From Nautilus pompilius (Eukaryota; Mollusca; Cephalopoda; Nautilida; Nautilidae): DNA of 64,000 bases. The stretch is taken from positions 1,966,001 through 2,030,000 of the forward strand of contig JACATO010000306.1 of the NCBI GenBank assembly GCA_018389105.1, given 5' to 3'. Below the pieces are notes generated by a model, which was not told the DNA's origin, did no database searches, and saw only the letters and a list, made by a program, of their open reading frames with translations. The translations under genes and the position numbers were made by a program. Shown here piece after piece: positions 11,007 to 24,004 of this stretch; positions within the stretch are counted from its first letter, which is position 1; each line of letters starts with the position of its first letter.

Positions 11007-12599
11007 AATGTTCAAGGATACACTTAACACACCAAACAGTGTGTGTGTGTGTGATAATTAAAAATTCAGTCATGAACCCAAACTACTAATAATACTTAGC
11101 ATTCATTGAAAAATTATGTAGCAAAAAACATCAGGAATATAACCTTGAAGCTTTTGACTTCTAAACTGGAAAAATATAAATAGCCAAAAATTACATATGA
11201 TCACTTGTTGGAATTTGTTATCAAAACAGGAAATTCAATTTAAAAAAAAAAAAAAATTGTCAAAGTTTCTGTGCTGCCCATTGACTTCAGAAGATGGCAG
11301 TACTCCATGGAATGATTTGAATTGTAGTCAGGAGAAGTAGATATATTTGTGGCAGGTTTGAGGCTAACTTTTGTATATGTATAACCTGATATATTAAATT
11401 TTAAGGAAGGTGAGATTAAATTTTTTTTCTAAGTATAAAATTTTACATTAAAAAAATGTGAAGATAAGTATTTTCAACTTTTTTTAGCTAATGGATTAAC
11501 AGTTGATTGATCCAATTAGTGCCCCTGGCTCAATCATTAGATGATTAATGAATTAACAGAAGTTGCAAATATGACTATTGCTCATATTTTTTTTCATAAT
11601 CTGACAAAACTTCTTATTGTTATTCATGCAGGAATGATTTTCATTTAGCGAAAACATTTAAAATGTGAATTATCAGCATTGAAATTATTTTTAAAATTAT
11701 TTATATGTAGTCTATTGAACAATATTAATAATTTTTAAAATAGATTTTAAGATGAATTGTCAGACTACAGAAAGTGACAATTTTATTTCAATGTAATATA
11801 CTTTCTCCACAATTTTAATTTTAAAATCTCTATTAAAGTTATGAATTGGTTTTCTTAAAAACTGCATTCCTCTCAAAGAAACTGAATTACCATGATCTTT
11901 ATACAACATCAATTGGTAAACACTGGGCTTCATAAAAAAAAAAAAGTTAAATAGTATTTGTAATGCAATTTAGGTAAAAATAAGGATTCATAGTCTTACT
12001 GACATGAAATGAGTGTAAATTAGGAATTAAGCAAGACTAAGAGGGTCATACAATTTATAGTACTTGTATTCATTAATAATAATAAAGGTTGGTTGTGTTT
12101 TTTTAATGTACAAAAAGAAAATGTCTATTAGATCTGAATTCTGTTTATTATTTGTTTCAAAAGCTGCTTTTAATTTTGTTTATTTATGCTTTGATTAAAG
12201 ATTTGTACACATTTGTCATAACCCTCTTCATGGAATGAACACACACTCTGAAGATCATATAAAGGTAGCCTGCTTTTGGGAGCTTATTCCTTTCTTGCTC
12301 TTAATAGTATAAAATGTATAGTCTGTGTAGGTGTATTCAGTATATTTTACTTCTCATGAATCTTCATGGCATCTCTCAATTATTATAAAGAATAATTCTA
12401 GTTGTATGACAAACTGTTTTCTGATGGTAGGAGTTTGTTTATAATGTACTTTTCAAAAATCCTCTGCAGCAGTGATTTTTTAGTGTTGTAATACTTTTTC
12501 TGCTGGCACATTTGCACTTATAATTTTGTAAGATCTTATAGTATAAAAAATCAAAGTGTAAGTAGTCATGACAATATCATAGCAATCTGAGGACTGTGC

Positions 12600-13330
12600 T
12601 TTCGTGTTTAGCACCTCTTGTACTATGGTGGTCAGTAGTTGTTTCACACCTGCAACATGATACCAATCATTGCAGAAAACAATGCAGGATGTTCCATCAC
12701 TTTTTCTTTAAGGCCAGAAAAAATCCCTGTTATGTCTGAGGTGTTATCTACAACATACATAGCAATCAAGCTTATTACAAAGATGTTTGATAGGGTTTCA
12801 AGTCTACAGAATGAAATAGCAAGAGTAGCACAATGATGTTGGCAGTATACAAAAGAAAAAAATATCCTGTGGTACCCTGGCATTGTCTTTTAATATCCTA
12901 TCATGTATATGCATGAAGGGGACAACATGGATCTGTAGAACTTCATGTCTGTATGTGATTGCCACCAGTTTTTCATGTACAAGATTAGGACTGGTTGTAA
13001 GAATGATGTGGGTGGTGCATTGCTTTGCACTTCCATGGCAGTAAATTCTGTGCAGCATAAAAGTGGATTAATCACTAAGAATACTTGTCTATAAAGGCCA
13101 AATCTTTTGCCATTATGCTATTGGAGTGAAGTTTTCTTTTGTATTTGTGTTACACAAGTGGTTCTTGATGATCTGGTCAGATAGCCCTGGAACCTACAGT
13201 GTCATACCAGTTGAACTGGTCTTTGTCTATGATACTTCTGGTTTGTTAAAATTTGTCCTGCAGTCTGCTTTATAGTCACTAAAGGTCATTCCAGCTTGCA
13301 GCACCCTTTAAGTATGGTGGTGGTTTTTTA
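12600..13330 (-). pseudogene. Tc1-like transposase remnant
   Basis: On the minus strand, broken frames match a Tc1-like DDE transposase. YRHEVLQIHVVPFMH followed by LKDNARVPQ (about 12875-12985) corresponds to the family block 'YRDEVLxPxVxPy...DDNARPH' with the second catalytic Asp region. Further along the strand NPIKHLCNKLD (about 12750-12800) corresponds to 'DLNPIEHLWDELDR', the site of the third catalytic residue, here changed to Lys. Stops and at least one frameshift separate the pieces. The N-terminal DNA-binding part and the terminal inverted repeats are not recognisable. A Cys-rich stretch at 13380-13480 on the same strand is probably unrelated. Confidence 0.72.
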
Positions 13331-14774
13331 GTGTCATAATGTTGGCTTTGTTGTCATTGGAAGAATAACATGGAATGTGACTATGCAGCTTTTTATACAC
13401 CTAACCCCATGATGTACTTTACATGATTGCTGGTGAATTTTGTTTTTGCACATATGGCAGTGGGAGCATTTATCCATTGGTCACACATACAGAGAAATGA
13501 CATGGTTAGTGTTATTGATGAAATGTAAGGACAACAATTGATTGGTATTATTACCTTTCATCATTATAACTGATGAGTATAAAAATATCTAGTGTAAATA
13601 GATTAACTTGCCTGGAAGATAGAAGTTAACATAAGTTAGACTTTAAGAGTGGTTTATATTGTAGAATTAAAGGAGTTTATGCCATGAATGAATGCCATTG
13701 ACTACTTTGAGCTTTACAAGGTGAGATTGCATTTGAGATTTGATTTAATCTTTATCAGCATATTTTGAGTAAAGCAATATCTAGTGTACTTACTATGTAT
13801 GATAAATTTTGCCAGTGTCTAAACAGTGATAACAGGTGACTTTAATAATAACCAAACTTTAGTAGATTATGTGCGTGAATAGAACAAGGATTATTTTTCA
13901 GATTTCTGAATGCTTATCTAATTTGGTCAAAATGCATTGTATGTTAATTATGGCATTAGTTTCATATGCATCTCTATAGAATATAATACTCAATCTTATT
14001 TAAAGGCATTTATTTAGTTCAGAAGCACATTACAAAACAGAACTTATTAATATTACTTACATATATTGCTTAGTTTATTGTATCTGACTATGTTGAGATG
14101 TGTCTGTTATTTAATAAAAGTTAATATGGTCATTGGGCAATTCCCTTTATCGTGCACAAATACTTTCATTTTACTACTTTTTCTTAATTTATTTTTAATT
14201 AAAAAAATTTTTTTAAAAGAAAAAAGATATGATTAGATGATGACCCAAGTGTTGTCATCTTATTTCTTGTTTATCTCCAAAAATCTGGTTGTTTCAAATG
14301 CACCTGTGAAGCAAATAGGAGACTTTGGTGCATTTCAAAATCGTCATTTATAATCAGAATAAAACACTCTCGTTCTACAATTGAACATCCATAAAAGTGA
14401 ATAGTCTCGTCTTAGGCCACATAGTTAGACAGGTTGCCTTTTTTTTCTCTTTCTGGCTAGTTTATCACATTGCATATGCAAGGATTGAACTGCCAGATGA
14501 AATCTGGTTGGGAAAGCAGTTTGTTACTGAAGCGGACTTTTTTTTTTTTTTTTTAAATTTACATTCATAAAATAAGAAACAAGCATTGCTGGGAAGTGTA
14601 GCTACATAAAACTAAAAGCCCTGATTGTGGTAACAGTTGGTAAATGAATAGATGAGTGTTAAAAGCATGTTGATATATGAAAATTGTCTATCCAAAAATT
14701 AATTTTGGAATTTTTCTTCTTGGAAATAAAAATAGTTGATTTAAACCTGTGTGTATATGTATATATTACCAGTC

Positions 14775-15025
14775 TTTACAATGGAGACTACCTTTGCAAG
14801 GGAGCATAATGCTGCAATTATCCTGCTGCACAAGGGTCTATCACTGCTGACTTTAGTTGGGAAACCCCTACTAGAACTTTATTTTTAAATGAGGGAGAAA
14901 ACTTGTGCAAGTGACTAATGAAGAAGACTGAGAATCCATGCCAGGGATGTATGCCAAACCAAGTCATCTCAAAGGTCTTAATCTTAGCAGTCAAGTAGCC
15001 TAACCAGTGTGGGCTGCCTAGTTAT
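14775..15025 (-). mobile_element. tRNA-derived SINE copy, family 1 (inverted)
   Basis: Read on the minus strand it gives, in order, a diverged tRNA-like 5' segment with AGTAGCCTAACCAG in inverse, a GGTTTGGCATACATCCCTGGCATGG block, TCTTC..TTC, then GTTCTAGTAGGGGTTTCCC, and a closing block with GCAGCATTATGCTCCC. The order and wording of the blocks match the other family-1 copies. Confidence 0.8.
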
Positions 15026-18000
15026 CTAATTAAAACTGATGTTTATGATTATATTCATTATAGGGTCTAATTGTTCCTTCAAACAGATGCGGCTAATCTA
15101 GCCTGACATTGACTATTATCCCCCAATTCTAAATATCCCTTTCCCTTTGCTATGATCATGGATGATTCATGCTCTCAGCCATAAATTTTATCCATCATAC
15201 AGTAATTAACAAACAGACATTGGATGAGAAGTTGTAATATTCTGAAAGACATCCTACAGTTTGAAAAACTATAACACATCAAGCAAATAGGACGAGATCC
15301 AGATGAAAACTGTTAAATAAAATAAGACAATTTTTGTGATAATTTGTAAAGCTTTGCAGAGAATCTGTATTTGTGGAATAGAAGTGAAAATATGGAACAC
15401 TGTTTTCTTTAAAAAAAATTTTAAAAAGGCTAAAATATGATTGTGAAGTTGCACTTTTTGGATCTGGTTTGTGTTCAGTTTCATTTCAAGATCGGTGGGT
15501 ACATAAGCTTAGGAAAAAGGTGATTTCTTACGAGATAAGTATAAGGTGTATGTTCAGAATCTGCCTTTAATACTGACAGTGCAAAGAAAATCTGTTGCAT
15601 TGACATAATTTTGATTTTTAAAAACTAGCAATCCTTTGGTGATAATTAGTGAATAGTTTTTGGGTTGATATCTATGATGATTTCTGTTCTTAAGGAAATC
15701 CATGCTACTTAGATCTAAATGATGGTGGTGATGGGTGAAAGATATTGAAATGTGAGTTTATTATTTCAATTACCACTAGTGTGGTGGGATAAGCCCAAAT
15801 TAACCCTCTACATTCTATGGAATATCTTTGCTTACATATATAAGCAATTTAAAACAATTCTTCTATAAATATTAACATACCACTTTAAATGGTTTACTGC
15901 TATGTGTATGATCATGCAAATGTTATTTTTTTCATGGTAAGAAGAAAAAACATCTTTGATGTTTAAAAATTTTTTTTTTTTTACAGAAATGTAGTTTTCT
16001 AAGCATTTTGAGAAAAAGATTTAACTTTAGGCAACTTAGAAAATGAAAAGCTAAAATGTTAACTGAGCACTGAATACCTAATGTATGTTCTCTAGATAAA
16101 ATGCTTAGCAGCCTTTCTGTTTATTGCATAATTTAAAAACATTTTTCATTTAGTGGCTATCAATTCATCACTAACATTTTAGAGTGATGAAAGAAAGTAA
16201 GTGTGGGACAAAGGCATTAATATTAATCACTTCTAATGGCATTGATTTATTGCCAGCAGAAAGGTGAAGATAACTTCAGGCAATTTGAACTAAATATGTA
16301 TTGTAGACATGTTGAAATTTTCAGTAAACTTGCTAACTCTGAAAGATGCTAGTTCTGATAATATATATAATAATTAATGCTGAAAGCAACCAAAAAACTG
16401 CTAGATACAAAAGATACTGGGAAATCTGTAGTTGGAGCTAGTTAAACTGGTAAAAACATTTAGCTTAAGATAATTCTTAAAATAGATACTCCTATATATT
16501 TGCTTAGGTAGCAAGGAACTGTTGTAATGGTCTGTTATTGATTGGAAAGCAGAGGTTCTCAGTAGTGAGCCATCAGAAAATAAATTCCTTCATTGGTAGT
16601 CTACATTCTTGGATGAAATGTGTAATCCTCATTTGTTGATGGACCTGTGTCTGTAGTAAACTTGTGGCTCAACTTCAGTATTAGTTTGACTTATTATTAT
16701 ATTAGTTTCTCTCTCTCTCTCTTCATCTGGTCCATCAAACTAATTTTACTTGGGCTACAGCACTATTTAGTGAAGTTAGCAGTATTATTTGAGGATTCTG
16801 TACTTAGTCATACTGAATGCTAAATTCCATCTTGGAATTTTCAATTATCATTAGATATATTAATGTCACTGTTTATGTAAACATAAATTAAAGTGTGCAG
16901 ATATTAGAGTATTACATTCATCTAAGTAATTAGTGATCTTTATAAACAATTTAAAGAAAATTATAAACTGCTTATTTATCATTATAGCAAAGAAACAATT
17001 TTAGTTAAAAATTAATAAATAAATGCAATAAAAAAAAAACTATTTTGGACTAGCTTCTTCTCCAATTTGGTCCCAGCAAAAGTAGAACAGGGATCAGTTG
17101 CCCTGGGAAGCAGAAGTTGAGTGGGCATATTGTAATGTTTTAGAATTTGTTGATAGTTGATCTCAAAACTGATGTGCTTTATTTTCTACATGAGGAAATT
17201 ATATATAATTTTAAGTTTGTTTGAAACACTTGCCACCTTTTGTCAGGTTTAATGCTATTTTTTTAATTTTCATAGAAAATGTTCCATATTATTAAAAATT
17301 TCAGAAATGCGGTATTGTAGAGATGCATTGACTTGATTATCTGTCTTGTGTTTTTTTCATGTTTTTGGAAATTGCTATAAACTCCAATTCATGTTGATTC
17401 AAATTCTGAGCAATAAACAAATTCGGCAAAGAGAAGTGGTTAGGTTTATTGTCAATTTTCTTTTTTTTTTTAAATTTTAAAGCTTTATTTGAGTGAAAGT
17501 TATTTAGAATTCAGAACTGGTCTCATTTTCGCATTTGGTTATCCATAAGGGTACTTACACAAAACAAGAAATAAAATGTAACTGACTTTTGAAAAATTCA
17601 GAGGTTTAACCATTTTCAACAAAGAGTAGGGTTGCTTTAATTTTTTGCCCATTAGTGTATTTTCAATGTAAAAATCTTTCCTTCGTGTCTGCCACAAAGT
17701 ACATATCAGTACCCTCCCAAATTGATTACTACAGACCTGGATAAAGTACTAACAGAAATAGTTTCTTAATGTAAGTAACTGTTAATGGTGGTTCTGATAT
17801 GAACATGACTCAGCATATTAGTATGGCTGGGTGGCTGTTGGTGGTTTGATCTGTATTGATCAGCTGGGACTGGCTAGCTGTGTGTTCACGATAAGTAACG
17901 AACACCTGATAGCCATAACTAAATATGCAGTGAGTTATTTTTGGAAATACTTGGCATAATTTTGGGCTGTAGAAATGCACACAGTCATGAGCCTTTCCTA

Positions 18001-19189
18001 AGAATTTTTTTAAGTAGAAATATCTGAAGATAGTTTTGCAAGTGACTGTTATGTAAACATATACCAGTACTGCTGTTTATCAGAAATATAAAAATACTAA
18101 CTGCTACCTTATTTTTTTTTTTTTTTTTTTGCACAGGCGATCAATTATAGATGATTATTTTACATTTATTTTCTCCTTTTGTTCTTAAGTACTATGATAC
18201 TGGGCCATATGCAATTTTTTTAGTTCTGGTCAGAATGTCCATTTAAAAATGAGGGGGTGGAGTCAGTCATCAAATATGTTTTAGGTGTATTTTCACATTG
18301 GAATATTGGAAAAAACTAATGAAGCTATGCTCCTGAAATGTTTTTGCAGTTATTTACCTTATGTATATTTAAAAGAAATTATTTTTGAGAAGACCGTCAT
18401 CACAGTGTGTCCAGGAAAATTGCCTAAAAATTATGTTGTACCTTTGCAAGTGAAATAAAACTGATTTAAGAAGTTTCTCTATCAAGGTTACTGCATCAAT
18501 TTAGATTTGTTTTCAAATGCTTAACTAAAAGTACAACAGTTTTGGAGAAATATTGGGTGATGTGGAATCACAGTAAAAATAGCCATGTTGGGATGATGAG
18601 AAAATGCTGAACTGTAAGCCAGTTAAACTTCCAAATGTATTTTGGTGAAAAGGATAAAGATTTCTGACATTTCCTATTTCCACATGTTACTTAAATATGG
18701 TGATTGTGCTACTTGCATCTGTGTATTTTATATTTAACTATGTCACATCTATGGTTTTTAGCAATATGTATAGATTGCATTAATTTAATGTTATTTATGC
18801 ATTTATTAAGTATTATTGCAGATGAAAAATTCAGAGTTAAATTTTTTTCTTTATCATTATTCATTATAAGTAGTGTCTTCTATATTTGCGCATTACTGAG
18901 GTTGATATTGTGGTGATAATATTTGTGACTGGTACGCTAGCCAAGTGAATGGCCTAGAAGGTCTTTTGGATACACAAATTTTATCTGGAAGTCTTTATTC
19001 TGTGAGCACTCTAAGACTAGTCCAATCTACTAATTATTGTCCTAAACTGATGCCACATACTGACTGACTGGCATGTAATATGATTGATAGGATAATATTT
19101 CTTAGCACTCTCATTGGTCACTTGTGTTGGCAGTTTCCTACTAAAAACCTGTGGCTGTTGATACTCTTTACCTATAGAGTAGACAAGTT

Positions 19190-20800
19190 GACAGGACAAA
19201 AGTGATGTCCTTGTTTGCTCAACATAGGCTTGAAGTTTTTGCTGATGGCATTCTACTTCTTTACGACATAGAAGAACTTAAATTCCCTAATTTCATCCTG
19301 TGCCTATTCATATAAAACCAAAGAACTTATTTGATCATTCTCGGGGCCAGTTTTTTCAGTCTTTCTGACCCCATTATAGGCACTGTTTCCATGACTGGTG
19401 GTAAAAAAATTCTAGTCAGCCTAGTATCCAAAATCTTGATGGTGGTGCAAGTTGACCAAGTTTTTACAGTCCTTATAATGAGATGCTGCCCAGTCACTGA
19501 AGTATTGAATTTGGCTAACAGATGAAGCAATTTGTGTGCAAGTATATGCTTCTGAAATGTGTGTACTGCCACTGTAATGCTTTAGAAATCACTTATTGCA
19601 CATACAAAGCTATTTGAGCTGCTGCTGCTTTTTATAATATGCTACAAATGGATGAATTATAGCTTGGGGGGAAAAAAAATCCCAATAGAGGTCTTTGGAT
19701 AGTATCTTGTATAACAAAAGAATAATTCTTTGCAAAATCTAATATCAGTATATATAGTTCTGGCATCAAGACATTTTGATTGAATTGTGATATACTGTCC
19801 CTTTGGTATGGGGTAGTGACTGGTTAACTGGTAACTTTCTTGATCAGGTTTTAAATGTACTATGCTACAGATGGTTTTCTGTTAATAACCTCAATTTGAT
19901 TTCTGTCCAATGTTTAAATTTCATTTGTTTTGTCATGTTTCTCATTTAGTATTTCCTGAAGTTTTGACATGAGTACTGGTTTCCTAGATATGTTGAATAT
20001 CTGTGAAGCATGCAATACCTGGTCAAGATTGCAAACTAAGAGTTCTATTGCTGTCATGTAAACAAACTGAGCAAGAGCAGTGACTATCAGCTTCACATTT
20101 TGGTGTATGCAACAAACAGATATTACGTGTACTTCTTTACTCCAAGCTTATATACGATGAAGATCTCAGATCACAGAATTTGCTAAAACTAATTTTGCTA
20201 TGATGCTTTTCTTTGTAAAGAGCAAATCTTGTGCAAGTTTGCCACAAATAGAATTTTCTGCTTGTGTTCATGCTGAATATTGATCTATATAGAAAGTATT
20301 TTCCTGTATCATCATTTTCATAGAAAGTTACAACTTCTTCCACTATATCAGCAGGCATTGGTTTGCCAAAATGCTTTTTGGGAAGAAGCCAGAATTTCTG
20401 TATCTCACTGTTTAGTCTATCTAACCATATATTGTGTAACTAAATTTTTATGTCTTTAGTGCTTGTGTGAGGAGCTGTACCACTTTTTTTCTTGGTGAGA
20501 TAGAATATTTTTCTTTCATAAAAGTGATCAAATCTTTCATGTCTACACATTTGGTGCATTGTTTTGATTATTTTGGTTTAGGCTAAAGTTCAGCAGGATC
20601 TTCCACTTTTGCTGTTTGATGCTGTAAATCTGATGCAGCTACAGTGACTTCTTTTTCCAAAAGATAAATGATCGCTTTCATCTAACCTTACAGCTCTGAC
20701 AGGTAAACAGTCTAGACTTGTCAAATTGATATTGACATTCTTACTGCTGATTCTGCTAGATCTGTATTCAGAACTAGCACTAAGCAACTCTTCCTGAGAA
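19190..20800 (-). pseudogene. Decayed gene of an unnamed transposase-like family
   Basis: Three separate minus-strand blocks match one multi-domain protein family that I know only as uncharacterised, multicopy, transposon-like genes in cnidarians, insects and molluscs. The first is MPADIVEEVVTFYENDDTGK (about 20300-20358), the 'DVVxxVxxFYxxDDxSR' block. The second is ISFSKFCDLRS (about 20165-20200), the 'GFSKFCELRPKWC' block, followed by a degenerate 'CxIHQNVKL' near 20100. The third, across 19345-19505, is YFSDWAASHYKDCKNL followed by NFFTTSHGN, matching 'YFSDGxxxQYKNxKN...FFATSHGKxxxDGxGG'. The conserved acidic, His and Gly residues of that last block suggest a catalytic RNase H-like core, which is inference. 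Several stops and frameshifts make it inactive. Confidence 0.68.
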
Positions 20801-21839
20801 TCTGAAGATTTTTATAGTTATGGATAGAAAAATTATCATAATTAAGGAGCATACTGGCTGGAAAAGGTACAGAAGTGTAATTTGGCCTGTATTTCAACAG
20901 TTTCCTATCAACTCCATGTGATTGTTTTCACTGTCAAAGTTGTACCATTGGCATCTGACCCAAATTTAGGAGCTCCTACTTTGCTCAATATTTCTTCAAG
21001 TCTCATAATAATTTTTATTTGTAAATATGTTGGTAAACAAATCTCAGGGATCTGACGCAATAACCTGGATGGGCAAAATTTTAGAATGCATGTTTTTGCT
21101 TCACTTGCAAAGGTATGAAATGTTTTTTTTTTTTTTAAGGCAATTTTTCAGAAGTATACATATTGATTGGTAAGTTATTTGGAAACATTTTTAATGCATA
21201 AGCTTCCACTGTGAAAATACACTCAAAACACATTTGTGAATTTATATGATTGACTCCCTCGCTAATGTCTGTAGAATTGAAAGCTGCATATGGCCTAGGA
21301 GAAAAAGAGTGAAAAAAAAATGGAGGTGGCTGGTGAACTGATGGAATAATCCAGTAGTAAACATTTGCCATATATTCCAATAGTAAAACTTTACTTTAAA
21401 TTATTAAAATACTGATTATAGATCATTATTTGGTTTTAATGTAGCTTTAATTAAATTTAGAATTGTCAAACAGATTATTTTGAATTTGTCTATGATTATT
21501 GTTAATTTCATAATATCAGTGCCTTTATAGCAATAGGGAAGTTTAGCGTTTGAGTACTTTTTCAAAATTGCCCCAAAATTTTAACACTTTTTTCTTTGAG
21601 TGATACTGAAATGTCTCTACACTTGAATGTAAAAATTTGATAAAAACTATTAGTTAAATTCTTTTTATTTTTTAAAAATTCAAAACGCTTGTTTTGAGCT
21701 ATGCAAAAACATATCAGCAGTTCTAAGAATACTGACAGGATGGATTTAAGAAAAGTAAACAGCCATAAAAAATGATACCACTATAATGTAAAGCAGAAAA
21801 AGAATCTTTACTGTACTTAATAGTAACCAATAAATAGCT

Positions 21840-22135
21840 CAGTGTTTATTTAGACCACTGGACTGCTAAGGGTAAGTGTCAGTTTGATTCCTGGTTGGCT
21901 TGGTTTGACATGCCTCTCTGCCATGGTTTCTTCTCTCTCCCTCTCTCTCTCTCCCTCCTCTTCCATCTGCTAGCCTGTGGGTTTTCTCTGGTGCCCTCCC
22001 ACAACTAAAAAATGGAGAGTTCTACTAGGGATTTCCCTGAAGTTAGATGTGCCAGGAACTTCATGGCACAAGATAGGCAATAGTCTCTAGTAACTAATTG
22101 CAATACTACACACTTTCACCAAGCTTGTCTACTTT
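21840..22135 (+). mobile_element. tRNA-derived SINE copy, family 1
   Basis: It starts with a tRNA-like head (TTAGACCACTGGACTGCTAAG, then GTTTGATTCCTGG, a good B-box match), followed by TTGGTTTGACATG, CTGCCATGGTTTCTTC with a (TC)n expansion, GTGCCCTCCCACAACTAAAAA, GTTCTACTAGGGATTTCCC, and GGCACAAGATAGGCAAT. This is the most complete plus-strand copy and defines the block order used for the others. Confidence 0.85.
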
Positions 22136-23861
22136 GTATAGATTAGTGTACAAGACAGCTATACTCAAAAATACTACAGTAGCAGTAACATATCTTTCTG
22201 TAATGTGATAATATTGTACTACTAAAATATTTTGTGGTTTGTATATAGATATGTGTTAGCTTTAAATGTTTCCCAATCGATCAGTACTTTTTATATTATT
22301 GTTACATGGTCAAATCTAAGGAAGCAGCTGTAACAGGATTAGCAAAGTGTTTTGAATATATTATGAGCAGCTTTAGTCTCTCCATGATTTGGTACATTGA
22401 TTAAATATTGTACCTTGAAGCATCTGTTTAAAGATTTTTAAAAAATTAGAATAGTGTGCATATTAGTAGCTTTTCCTTACTATGTTAGTCAAGTCTTGAC
22501 ATTTCTTGTCTTGGTCACTAAGATGAGATGGTTAAATTAGTTGAACACCATTGTAGAGACTACAAACTGTTATGAATAAATTCTATATCTGGCTACTGCA
22601 GGTCTAGAAGTTCAGTTTTTTTTTTCCACTTGAGGCACACTGAAATATTAAAATAAAATCTAGAAAGAATCAAATAAAACTTGAGAGGCTGGATAAGATT
22701 ACAGCAATGCTATTTATGCCTGATTTAATTTGAACAACATCCCTAGTATAAAACAGTCAACTTGAGTCATCCAGAACAGAGTGCATTAAAAATTAAAATG
22801 ACACAAAAAAACTAGTTTGAATATCAATGTAGAAAGTGAATATGTTGACTTTGCATATTAAAAATTTTTATAGAATTTATTTTGAAATTATAGTGCAATT
22901 ATTTTCCTTGTTTTTGTCACAATAGACCAACTATAGAATAAAGCAAACATTCTGCTTGATGTAATTTTAGATGCATTATTGATTGTCTGATTTTTGTAAC
23001 AAACTTGCTGTGGCATTTATTTCCAGACATGATGCAATCTAATGAATGCATTTAAGCATAAAAATTTCTGATTCATTGCAAAGCATGATTTGCCAGTTAT
23101 AATGTTTGGCTCACACGGTAATCTGAGGGTGTCTTTATTGTAAAATTTGTTCACCTGTGAACTGTCTTGAACTAAAGCTGTAAATATTGGCTCATTGTGT
23201 ATTGGCATCTACATTAGTGAATTCCTCTTGGTATTTGAGATGAAGCTAGGTTACTTCTGTTTTATTTGGAGCTACAAAAATAAATGGTTTATAGGTCCTA
23301 GCAAAAGGAAGAAAACAACACATTTTAAAAAGATTTAGTGGAGACTGTTGTGCATGATATCTCTGAACAAACGAAACTTTGCCAAGTTTTGACATTTATA
23401 AGACAGGATTTCTTCAGCTTGTTGGAGTTAGTCCACATGGGTTCTTCCTTAAACTCATCAGGACTTTTGGGCTTTTAATATTAGTGATCAGCAAAGTTTC
23501 CAGGTAACAGTTAGTTAGATTTCTTTAGCAGTGGTAGTTGTAGAATTACACCACCCAGTATAAATCTAGAACCTTATGGCCAATCCCCCCCTCTCCCCTG
23601 AAAAGAGAGAGGCTAGAGATGGTAAAGATAGAGCTTTGTTTTAAAAGAATGATGCTTATTTGGTGAGACTTTCATTTCTGAGATGAAAATCCTTTTTATT
23701 TCAAAAAAAAAAAAAAAGTGCAGTTAGAAAGCATTGTGCTCATGAAAAAATGTGAAATGAGCCTGTTAAAATTTTTTGAATTATCAATTATAGCTTTAAA
23801 AGTAGTAAATGTCACAAACTTTAATTGGATTTTTTTTTTAAAACTTAAATTTCTTTTTCAG

Positions 23862-24004
23862 ATTTACTACAGTGCACAAATGAACCAAATGTTTCTATAC
23901 CGCAGTTAGCAGATCTCCTAGTTGAACGTACACAACTTCCGAGTTGGGTAGCAGTTTTTAAGTCTTTAATAACAATACATAATTTAATGAATTATGGAAA
24001 TGAG
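23862..24004 (+). CDS. PICALM: PICALM/AP180-like, coding exon 2 (residues 44-91)
   Basis: The exon follows a TTCTTTTTCAG acceptor and completes codon 44 (Tyr). It encodes [20 protein letters not shown] and then [28 protein letters not shown]. This corresponds to ANTH helices 2-4 of CALM, where the human sequence reads LIQCTNEMNVNIPQLADSL and WVVVFKSLITTHHLM. It ends in phase 0 at a GTAAGT donor. The fold resembles a VHS/ENTH superhelix, and this segment packs behind the lipid-binding loop of exon 1. Confidence 0.97.

Larger units (their letters stand above)
8170..23861 (+). other. Intron 1 (15.7 kb)
   Basis: It runs from the GTGAGT donor to a polypyrimidine/TTTTTCAG acceptor. Its recognisable content is a SINE with an (AAC)n tail just inside the donor, pyrimidine and CTG microsatellites (8.7-8.9 kb), a palindromic element (10.9 kb), a Tc1-like remnant (12.6-13.3 kb), family-1 SINEs (14.8 and 21.8 kb) and a decayed transposase-like gene (19.2-20.8 kb). 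The remainder, including 9000-10900, 11050-12600, 13500-14750 and 15050-19150, is anonymous AT-rich DNA with poly-A/T runs and no supported exon. Confidence 0.9.

Noticed and set aside
13380..13480. Minus-strand Cys/His-rich stretch resembling the C-terminal zinc ribbon of piggyBac transposases
   Set aside because: The matching sequence further along that strand is Tc1-like, not piggyBac, and no piggyBac catalytic block is found; the spacing match may be chance.
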